Shown here piece after piece: positions 32,901-44,900 of a DNA stretch of 64,000 nt. The DNA lies in contig NZ_JACVFB010000001.1 of assembly GCF_014529945.1 (NCBI RefSeq), forward strand, positions 992,001 through 1,056,000. Direction: 5' to 3'. Each line of letters opens with the position of its first letter. Position 1 is the stretch's first letter. The notes below the pieces were generated by a model that made no database searches, was not told the origin of the DNA, and saw nothing but the letters and a program-made list of their open reading frames with translations. The translations under genes and the position numbers were made by a program. The stretch comes from Chitinophaga varians (lineage in GTDB: Bacteria; Bacteroidota; Bacteroidia; Chitinophagales; Chitinophagaceae).

Positions 32901-35900
32901 AGTTACCTGAAAGCGAAACTGCCGGAATACATGGTGCCTTCGGTCATTGTGCCGATGGATAAATTTCCGGTCACTGCCAACGGCAAAATTGATAAAAGAG
33001 CTTTGCCCGAGCCGGAAATGAACACCTTGTCTACCCACGGCTATATGGCGCCGCGCACCAAAGCAGGCCGCGATATGGCGCAGATCTGGCAGGAGTTGTT
33101 GGGCGTCTCTCAGGTAGGCATATACGATAATTTCTTTGAGCTGGGCGGCGATTCCATCATCACCATACAGGTAGTCAGCAGGGCGAGAAAAGCCGGCATC
33201 AGACTACATCCCCGTGATCTTTTCCAGTACCAGACCATTGAACGGCTGGAAATATTGTTGTCCGAAAACAGGGAACAGGTGGTGACCGGTGAACAGGGCT
33301 TGCTGACAGGAGAGAGCGGACTAATACCGGTACAGCGTTGGTTCTTTGATAACAACGCTGCGGTTGATCACTTCAACCAGAGTGTGTTGGTGGGAATCGA
33401 TAAGAAGATAACTTCCGCCCGGTTGTCGACTGCTATCAAGGCATTGGTGCGTTATCATGACGCGCTTCGTTTTGTATACCATACAGATGAAAATGGCTGG
33501 CGCCAGACATACGGTACCTACGAAGCCGGCCTGACGGTGGAAGATATGCGTGCGGTGCCTGAAGAGGCATTGGCAGACCACATTACTACGTATAGCCGTA
33601 CGGTACACCGCTCGCTGGATATCACCAAAGGTATACTGGTGCGCGCTGTGCTGTTGCAAACGCCGGATACGGAGGCGCATAACCGTTTGTTGATCATCGT
33701 GCATCACCTGGCGGTAGACGGCGTGTCGTGGCGTATTTTACTGGAAGACCTGGAAGTACTGTTGCAGGAAGAAACAACGGGCTTACAGCTCGATAAAGGA
33801 AATTCTTACCGTCAGTGGTATGAAGCACTGGTGGCATATGCTGGTCAACGACGATTGACGACGCAGTTGCCTTACTGGGAAAAGATCAATGTGGAAGGTC
33901 GTCAGGTTACCCTCAAAGAAGGGACGTCTTTTGAAGGTAAGTTGACCATTGCTGAATTTGACAACATAGAGACCAGGCTGGACGCCGGTTTGACGCGAAG
34001 CTTATTGCAACATGCCCCGCAGGCCTATCATACCGAAATCAATGATATACTCTTAAGTGCGCTGGCACTGGCGGTAGGTAAATGGAATAGTGCCGACCGT
34101 GTTTGTATAGGACTGGAAAGCCATGGCCGGCATGACATTGGCGGCATGGACATCAGTCGTACGGTAGGCTGGTTCACCAGTTTATACCCCGTGCTGCTGG
34201 AAATCGGACAGCAACAGTCGCCTGGTGCGGTGTTGCGCGCTGTCAAAGAGCAGCTACGCGCCGTTCCGGATAAAGGTATCGGCTTCGGTGTACTAAAACA
34301 ACTGCTGCGAACTCCTTCTCTGCAAGGCAACGACCCATGGGATATTGTATTCAATTACCTCGGGCAATCGGACCGTGTTGTGAGAACAGATGGCCTGTTG
34401 AGTTTGGTAGAAGAATCTGCTGGTCCCGGTGTAGGAGAGAATTATGTGATGCAGGAAAAACTGGGTGTCAACAGTATCGTTAGTGATGGTTCGCTGATAC
34501 TGATCTGGTCTTATAGCAAGCAACACTTTCAGTCGCAACAGATACAGGCGCTGGCCGACGATTTTATCCTGCAGCTGCAACTGCTGATGGCGGATTGTCT
34601 GTCACAGGAAACAACCCTGGTATCTCCCTCAGACTATGGACTGCAGGGTATTATGACCATCAACGAATTGGACACTTTTCTGGATGCTGCCCACACCGGT
34701 ATTGCGCGGCGTGCGCAGGTCTCCGGACTGTATCGCTTAAGCGCGCTGCAGGAAGGCATGTTATTCCACAGCCTGTATGATCAGGCTGGCGGTGCTTATA
34801 TCGAGCAGTTTGGCTGCGACGTCCTCAACGTACAGCCGGATGCCTTCAAAGCCGCATGGGAGCATCTTCTGCAACGGCATACGATCCTGCGCACCGCGTT
34901 CTTCAGTGATGAAGCGGCCATCCCGCTACAAGGCGTTTTTAAAGAAGCGGTGTTGCCATTCCAACTGCTGGACTACAGCGGAATGGACGAAACAGAACGC
35001 CTACAGGCCCTGGAAGCATTCGCCGCCGCGGATGCCAGGCAGGCTTTCGATTTCAAAACGCCTCCGCTGATGCGCATCGCGTTGATCAAATTAACGGAGG
35101 ACCGTTACCGTTTGTTATGGACTTTCCATCACATCCTGTTTGACGGCTGGTCGGTGCCGGTTTTGGTGGAATCCCTGCTGCATGCTTATGAAGCTGCGGT
35201 AAATGGTTTGCCCATGCCGGAAGGAGCGGAAGACCGTTACGAAGACTTTATCCGTTATCTGGAAAAACGGGATGACGAAAAAGAAGAACAGTACTGGCGG
35301 CGGTATATGGAAGGCGTGGAAGATGCGACGTTGCTGCCTTTCGTGCGCTCAGGGACAGAACGTACCCGTGAGGCCGGTCTATATAAAGATCATATCCTGC
35401 GACTGGATGAAACGCAGACAACAAAGATCAATGCTTTTGCCCATCAACAGCATGTTACGGTCAATACCCTCATGCAGGGCGTGTGGGCATTGCTGTTGCA
35501 TCATTACACCGGACAGCAACACGTTACTTACGGCGTAACGGTGTCCGGCCGTCCGGAAGATTTGTCCGGCGTGGAGCAACGGGTGGGCATGTACATCAAT
35601 ACTATTCCTTTGCATGCGGAAGTGGCTACTGATAAAACGTTGGGAGCATGGCTGCAGGAGTTGCAGTCGGGCCAGTTGCAGAGCCGCGAATACCAGCACA
35701 CCGGACTGGATACTATTCAGCACTGGTGCGGTATTGCCGGTGATTTGTTTGACACGCTGCTGGTATTCGAAAATTATCCTGTCAGCAAAGTGATTGAGGC
35801 ACAGTCATGGCAGTTGCAGATTGAAAATGTAGCGGTACAGGAGAAAACCAATTATCCGCTTACGCTGCTGGTGGGCGTCGGAGAAACTATCCATATCCGT

Positions 35901-38900
35901 TTCAGTTATAATACTGATCTGCTGCCTGAGCATTACCTGCAAGCCATTGCAGGGCATTTTGAAACATTGCTGACACAGCTGCCGGAAAATGCAGCCAGCC
36001 AGTTGCATGAGCTGCCATGGCTGACAACCTCGGAGCAACAGCTGCTGCATACCTTCAATGATACGGCCGTCGCCTGGCCCGAACAAATGACACTGGTAGA
36101 CCTCTTTGCTGCACAGGTGAGCCGCACGCCTTTGTTGACTGCCGTGGTGGACGAACAGTCCAGTCTTACTTACCGCGAGCTGGACGACATCACCAATCAG
36201 CTGGCGAATTACCTGAATAGTAAAGGCGTAGGCTCGGAAACGTTAGTGCCGGTTTGCCTCGAACGATCACTCGATATGATCATCGCTATTGTGGCTATTC
36301 TGAAAGCTGGTGGCGCCTATGTGCCGGTAGATCCCACTTATCCGGAAGAAAGAATATTACATATACTGGAAGATACCAATGCGGATATAATTCTCACTGA
36401 TCATACCGGTTTCCATGCGATACCGGACAATTTCACCGGGGTGGTACGGCTGGATGAAATACGGCCTGTACTGGGCATCTACCCGGATACTGCGCCGGCG
36501 CAGGTAATCCGGCCGGGACAGCTGGCGTATGTGATCTATACTTCCGGCTCCACCGGCAAACCGAAGGGTGTGATGAACGAACATGCAGGCGTGGTAAACC
36601 GCTTGTTGTGGACCCAGAAATATTTTGGTCTCAACGGAGATGATGCTATTCTGCAGAAGACAACTTTCTGTTTCGACGTGTCCGTATGGGAGCTGCTATG
36701 GCCGCTCATCTGCGGAGCACGACTGGTAATGGCCATCCCGGAAGGACAGAAAGATACCGGTTACCTGAAAACGGCTATCGACCGTTACGGTATTACCACC
36801 ATTCACTTTGTACCTTCCATGCTGCATATCTTCCTGGAAGATGTGACCCCCGATGAAGTGCCGGGGCTGAAAAGGGTGCTGTGTAGCGGGGAAGCGCTGA
36901 AGCCACAGCACGTAAGCCTCTTCCACGAAAAGATCCCGTATGCGGGGCTCTATAACCTTTACGGGCCTACGGAGGCAGCCGTCGACGTTACCTGCTGGCA
37001 GGTACCGGATGACCTGGCCGAAAATGAGATAGTATCTATCGGTCAGCCGGTTGCTAATACACAACTATATATCCTCGATAAAACCGGTGGCTTATTGCCT
37101 CCGGGCGTTTTTGGAGAACTTCATATCGGCGGCATACAGGTGGCCCGTGGATACCTGAACAGAGAAAGCCTGACAGCGGAGAAATTCGTAGTAGATCCTT
37201 TCCGTGAGGGCCGTCTGTATAAAACAGGCGACTGGTGCCGCTGGTTGCCTGATGGTAACATAGAGTACGCCGGCAGGATAGACGATCAGGTGAAGATCAG
37301 AGGATTCCGGATTGAATTGGGAGAGATAGAAAGCGTGTTGCTGGAAAACGAACAGGTCAGCGAAGCGGTGGTAGTGGCAAGAGATGCCGCTGACGGCAGC
37401 AAGCGCCTGATCGGCTACGTAGTGCCGGCAGGTGAAATAGATCGTGCTGCGGTGCTGGATGAACTAAAGCGCCGTCTCCCTGAATACATGGTGCCGGCCA
37501 TCCTGATACCACTCCCTGTTATGCCGCTCACGGCCAGCGGGAAGATCAACCGGAAGGCTTTGCCGGCGCCGGATGAAACCTTCCTGGCCGCAGCAGCCTA
37601 TGTGGCTCCGGGAAATGAAACCGAGCAGGTGCTGGCGAATATCTTCCAGCATATTCTGGGCATATCCCGTGTAGGCGTCAACGATAATTTCTTTGCCCTG
37701 GGTGGTAATTCACTTTTATCGATGCGGCTGGTGGCGGCGGTCCGCAAACAGCTGCAGCTGGAACTACCGGTGAAAGCGGTGTTCACCCATGCTACCGTGG
37801 CGCTGCTGGCGGCGCATCTCCTCGGACAGGAGCATGCTACGCCGGTATTGCCCGTGGTAGAAGCAGTTTCCCGGCCGGAAAGAGTACCACTGTCGTTTAG
37901 CCAGGAACGTTTGTGGTTTATCGACCAGCTGGAGGGCAGCGTGCAATATCACATTCCGGTGGTATTGCGGCTGAAAGGCACGTTGGACAAAGTGGCGCTG
38001 GCATCTGCCCTGCAAACCATTATCAATCGCCATGAAATACTCCGGACGGTCATTGCACAGGAAGACGGTGTCGCCTGGCAACGGCTGCTGGACCGTGATC
38101 AGTGGCAGCTAACGGTGACGGACGAACCGGTTTACCATGAGGATCCGCTGGCATTGTCGTCACTGATACATACGCAGGTACAAACACCGTTTGATCTGGC
38201 TAAAGACCATATGCTACGCGCGCACCTGGTGGTGCTGTCGCCTACGGAACATGTGCTGGTGGCCGTGATTCATCACATCGCGTCCGATGGATGGTCCTCT
38301 TCCATCATCGTGAAAGAACTGGTGGACCTGTACCGGTCTTTTGTACATCAGGAAGTGAGCACGCTGCCGGCGCTGCCATTGCAGTATGCGGACTATGCCA
38401 TCTGGCAGCGGCGTTATCTGACGGATACCGTGCTGGCGCTGGAACTGGACTACTGGAAAGAAAAGCTGGGCGACGTAGAGACGTTACAGTTACCGACAGA
38501 TTTCTCCCGTCCGGCGGTACAGCGGAACCGCGGCGCCGTTTCCTGGTTCCGGCTGGACCAGCAGTTGACGGCCGATCTGCGGTCGCTGGCCCGGCAACAG
38601 GAAGCTACCTTGTTTATGACGCTGTTGGCGGCCTTTAAAGTACTGTTATTCCGCTACAGCGGTCAGGAAGATATCTGTGTGGGCAGCCCTGTGGCTGGCC
38701 GTACGCGACAGGAAACAGAAGCGCTCATCGGCTTCTTCATCAATACATTAGCGTTACGCACCTATGTAGAGGGAGAACAGTCCTTTGTCAGCCTGTTGGC
38801 GGCGGTGAAAGAAACGACACTGAACGCCTATCAGCATCAGGAAATACCTTTTGAAAAAGTAGTGGAGGCGGTGGTGAAAGCGCGCGATCTCAGCAGAAGT

Positions 38901-41900
38901 CCGCTGTTTCAGGTGATGTTCACCCTGCAGAATATGCCGGAGAATGCGTCGCTGGAACTGGAAGGCTTGCAGCTGGCAGCGGAACCATTGTCGTACACTA
39001 CTACACAATACGATCTCAGCTTTACGCTGGAAGATACGGCAGAAGGCCTTCGGGGCAGCGTGGAATACTGCACGGACCTGTATGTGCCTGATACCATCGA
39101 TCGGATGATGCAGCACTTTGAGCAACTGCTGCGCAGCCTGGTGGCCGCGCCGGCAGCCAGTATCGCTTCGCTGCGGATACTGGGGGAGGAAGAAGAAACG
39201 CTGCTGCTGCATGGGTTTAACCAAACCCGCCTGGCAGCTCCGGAAACAGCGGGTAAAACATTGGCGGACCTGTTTGAAGACCAGGCCAAACGTACGCCTG
39301 CCGCTACCGCGCTGGTATTCGGGAATACGGCATTGACCTATCAGGAGCTGAACGAACGCGCCGGTCAACTGGCGGCGCAACTGGCGCGCCACGGCGTTGG
39401 GGCGGGCACGTTAGTACCGCTGTGTGTTGACCGCTCCCTGAACATGATGGTGGCCATCCTCGGTATTCTGAAAGCCGGCGGGGCTTACGTGCCGCTGGAC
39501 CCGCAGCATCCGGCTGAACGTATCGGGCGCATACTGGAAGACCTGGGAGGGCACCGGTTGATAGTGACCACATCAGAGCATACTCATTTATTCCCGCCGC
39601 AGGCGCACCTCTTGCTGCCTGACGACTGGCACAACCCGGCAGGGGAGGCCTATACGATAACGGCAGCCACGCCACAGGATACGGCCTATGTCATCTATAC
39701 TTCCGGTTCCACCGGCGTCCCCAAAGGTGTAGTGATCCCGCACGCTGCGATTGTCAACTTCATCGTACACCGCAGCCATGATTTTAGTATAGACGTTACT
39801 GATAGGGTGTTGCAGTTTTCCAACTACTGCTTCGATGCATCGGTAGAGCAGATGTTCCTGCCGCTGGTAAACGGCGCCGTGCTGGTGCTGATTCCTGAGG
39901 CGCTGCGGCTGGACCGGCAGGAGTTTGAGCTGCTGCTCGAACAGGAGCAAATTACCCATCTGGACACCACGCCCGGCTTCCTGGCATCCATTACACCGGG
40001 CAACTACGGCGCGCTGCGCCGCGTGGTCTCCGGCGGGGAGGCGTGTAGCCTGCAACTGGCGGCCACCTGGGCGCCGCATGTGGACTTCTATAACGAATAC
40101 GGTCCTACGGAAACAACGGTCGTCGCTACAGCTTATCTTTTCCAGCCACAACAGACGGTAGGCACAGAAATGCTGCCTATCGGCAAACCATTGACTAACG
40201 TACAGACTTATATACTCGATAGTGCCCGTCGTCCCGTACCTGTGGGCGTGCCGGGGGAACTGTTCATCGGTGGCATACAAGTAGCCAACGGATACCTGAA
40301 CAATCCCTCCCTGACAGCGGAAAAATTTGTTGACGATACCTTCTCCGGTAACAACGGCAAACTATACCGCACCGGTGACCTGGCCTGCTGGTTGGCCGAT
40401 GGTAACATCGCCTACCTCGGTCGTATCGACGATCAGGTGAAGCTGCGTGGCTACCGCATAGAGCTGGGAGAGATTGAAAACGCGCTCCTGCAACATCCGG
40501 ACATACGCGAAGCGGTGACGGCTGTTAAAGCCGACAGCGCCGGTCACAAAAGGCTGGTGGCTTACCTCACCGGTGACCAGCTGCCGGACCGGGAAACGTT
40601 ATCTGCCTTCCTGCGCGACAGGTTGCCGGAATACATGATACCGGTACAATTTATTCAGATAGCTGCCATACCATTAACCCCTAATGGCAAGGTAGATAAA
40701 AAGGCGCTGCCTGTACCGGATACGGATACACTGAGCGGAAATGCCTTTGTAGCGCCTCGTAACGAGACAGAAGCCCAACTGGCCGCCATCTGGCAAAACC
40801 TGCTGAATGTGCAACAGGTAGGGATATACGATAACTTCTTTGAACTGGGCGGAGATTCTATCATCACGATCCAGGCGGTGAGCAGGGCCAGAAAAGCAGG
40901 GCTGAACCTGCATCCGGCCGATCTGTTCCGGTACCAGACCATCGCCGGCCTTGCTGTGATGCTGGCATCTAAACAGGATACGCCGGATAGTCACGCGGAG
41001 CAAGGCCTGCTGACAGGCGCCAGTGGGTTGTTGCCCATACAACACTGGTACTTTGCCCATACCGCCAACGCCTCTGGGGAAACACATTTTAACCAGGCAC
41101 TGTTGCTGGAAGTAGACAAGACGGTAAGCGCGAATGTGCTGGAAACTGCGATAGAAAAGCTGATACAGCATCATGATGCGTTGCGTTTTACTTACGCTAT
41201 GCACCACCATCAATGGCAACAAACGTACGGCACTCACAGCGGTACGCTGGAAGTGATTGATCTACGGGAGGAGACAACGGACACGTTACCGGCGGAAATC
41301 ACGACCCATGCTGAGCATTATCAACGTAGCCTGCATCCGGAACAGGGCATTGTGGTACGAACTGTTTTGATGACCACACTGGATACGGTTTCTCATAACC
41401 GACTGCTGATCGTGGTGCATCACCTGGCGATCGACGGTGTGTCCTGGCGTATCCTGTTGGAGGACCTGGAGCAACTGTTGAAACAGGCTGCCACACCGCT
41501 TTCGCTGAAGAGCAATTCCTACCGCCAATGGCAGGAGCTATTGACCGCCTACGGTCAGCGTCCTAAAGTGCAGGCGCAGTTGGCATACTGGCAACAGGCC
41601 ACAGCAGGATTTACGCCACTACTAAGTGATAAGGATTTTGAAGGGGTGGTGACCATCAGTGATACGGCCAACCACGTAGTGCGATTGAATGCCGGCCAAA
41701 CACGCCGTCTGTTGCAGGATGTCCCCAAAGCTTATCATACAGAGATAAATGACCTGTTGTTATGTGCGCTTGCCATGACGCTGCAGGAATGGAATAACGA
41801 AGATCATGTCACCATCGGATTGGAAGGCCATGGTCGTGAAACCATCGATGCAACAACAGATATCAGTCGTACCGTAGGCTGGTTTACCAGCCTCTATCCC

Positions 41901-44900
41901 GTGAAACTGTCCACCGGTACAGGTAGTATCGGAGATCGACTGAAAACGGTAAAAGAACAGTTGCGCAATGTGCCGGACAAAGGCCTGGGATATGGCGTGT
42001 TAAAATACCTTCAACAGGAAACAACCTTACAGGGCAACGATCCATGGGACGTGGTGTTTAACTACCTGGGTCAGACCGGCAATATCACCGCGACCGATGG
42101 ATTGCTCCGTATGGCCACAGCATCTCCGGGAGCTGCTATCGGTAAGGACTTCCCGCTGACAGAGAAAATTGCGGTGGATAGCCTGGTGCAGGATGGAGAG
42201 CTGGTGCTCCGCTGGAAATACAGCCTCCGGCATTTTACGGCGGCTGCCCTGGAAAAAATGGCCGCTGCCTATATCGGTCATCTGGAATCGCTGATCGCCC
42301 ACTGTGCGGACCGCCGTGAGGCTGCGTTTACGCCGTCTGACTTTGGCCTGGGCCGCGAAATCAAGGTAGCAGAACTGGACGCTTTCCTGGATGCCACTGC
42401 CCGCCGTGGCAGGATCAGCAGCCTATACCGGCTCACGGGATTGCAGGAAGCCATGTTGTTTCACGCGTTGTACGATGAAAATTCCAACGCCTATATGGAG
42501 CAGTTTACCTGCGACCTGTTGCGCCTGGACGAAGCGGCCTTCATTCAAAGCTGGAACCTCTTGTTGCAGCGGCATACCGCCTTACGTAGCGGCTTTCATG
42601 CCGATGAATTCAGCATTCCGGTGCAAGGCGTTTATCAGGATGTGCAGCTGCCGGTCACCCTGCAGGATTATCGTGGCCTTAGGCCGGAGGAGCAGCAGGA
42701 AGAACTGACTGCTTATCTGGAAGCGGACCGTCACAAAGGGTTTGACTTCAGTCACCCACCACTGATGCGGCTGGCACTTGTCCGTCTGGATGATCATCGT
42801 CACCGGATGGTATGGACTTCGCATCATATTTTGTTTGACGGTTGGTCATTACCGCTGATACTGGAAGATCTGTTACGGATATACGAAGCCGTGGTGAAAC
42901 AGGCGCCGTTGCCGGCATTCACAGAAGACCGCTACGAAAATTATGTCCGGTATCTGGAACGTCAGGACAAAGAGCAGGAGGAAACTTTCTGGCGTAACTA
43001 TCTCAAAGATGCTACAGACGCCACCTTGCTGCCCTTTATTGGCGCAGCGGAGGCGCGTAATGCCGGCGTGGGTAGCTACCGGCAGGCATTGCTGGAGCTG
43101 GACGAAGCCGCCACCCGTCATATCAACCGATTTGCACACAGGCACCGTATCACGCCTAATACCATTATACAGGGCGTGTGGTCGTACCTGTTATATCGCT
43201 ATACCGGGCGCCGGGAAGTTACCTTCGGCATCACCGTGTCTGGCAGGCCGGAAGGGCTGCCTGGCGTGGAGCAGGCGGTGGGGATGTATATCAATACCCT
43301 GCCTTTGTGCGCCGTGATCGATCCTGCCAGGCCGGTGACCGCGTGGCTGCAGGATTTGCAGGCCTCACAGCTGCAATGCCGCGAGTACCAGTATACGCCG
43401 CTGGATGATATGCAACGCTGGACTGGTATTACCGGCGACTGGTTTGACAGCCTGCTGGTATATGAAAATTATCCGGTGAGTAAAATGATGGCTGCGCAGG
43501 AAGGCGCATTGGGCGTGGAGAATATTGTGGTACATGAACAGACCAACCTGCCGCTGGAAATACTGGCCGCCGTGTCAGATACTATCCGCATCACCCTGCG
43601 TTATAATGCCGACCTCGTGTCAGGCACCTATATCTCCGCTATCCGCGGGCATTTTGAAGAGGTGCTGTTGCAGATGACAGCTAACGATAATTTACAATTA
43701 CATCAACTCGATATACTCACCGCAGCAGAAAGGGTACTGCTCACCGATACGCTGAACAGCCGCAAAGTGCCGTTCCCGCAGGATAAGACCGCGGTGTCTA
43801 TTATCCGGGAGAGAGCTGCTGTGATGCCGGATGCCACCGCTATCATCTTCGGAGAAACGGAGCTCACCTATCGTGCGCTCGAAGAGCGGTCTAATCAGGT
43901 GGCACACTACCTGCAAAGTCTTGGTGTGAAAAAAGACATGCCCGTACCTATCTGCATAGAGCGCTCTCCGGAGATGGTGATCGGTATACTGGGTATCCTG
44001 AAGGCGGGCGGTGCTTATGTGCCGGTGGATACCGCCTATCCGGCAGAAAGGATCGCTTTCCTGCTGGAAGACGTGGAAGCCACGGTGGTGTTGAGCAGCC
44101 TGCTATTAAAAGAAAAAATAACGGACATCACCAGCGCGCATGTCATCGCATTGGATGACCGTCGCGGGGAACTGTTCCGTCAGCCTGTAAACGGCTCCCT
44201 GTTGTTGCCGTCTCCTGCGGACCTGGCCTATATCATCTACACTTCCGGCTCCACCGGCAAGCCCAAAGGCGTGCTGATAGAACACCGGGGCATGTTGAAC
44301 CATCTCTATGCAAAAGTGAATGACCTCCGGCTGGACCATCGCACGGTGATTGCCTTTACGGCTTCCTATACGTTCGATATCTCCGTATGGCAAATGCTGG
44401 CAGCGCTGCTTTGTGGCGGTACTACCATCATTTACTCAGAAGAAACGATCCTGCAACCGGAGCAGCTGATGCGGGCGGTAGACCATCAGCAGGTGACCAT
44501 TCTGGAACTGGTACCGTCTTATCTGGCAACGGTTTTACAGGAAGATATTCCGGTGCAACTGGAGCACCTGGAATTCCTGCTCGTAACGGGCGAGGCGGTG
44601 AGTCAGCAGGTGCTGGTACAATGGTTCCAACATGAGCAATATAACCGTATTCCGGTGGTAAATGCCTATGGCCCCACAGAAGCATCGGATGATATCTGCC
44701 ACTACATTATGTATGAGGCGCCGGTGCAGTCCAATATCCCGCTGGGATATCCGATACAAAATCTCAACATCTATGTGGTGAATGAAGCCATGCAGTTATG
44801 CCCGCCCGGTGTGCCCGGTGAGGTCTGCGTTTCAGGCGTAGGCGTGGGCAGAGGATATCTCAAACGGCCGGAGCTGACCGCCGAGAAATTTATCCCCGAT

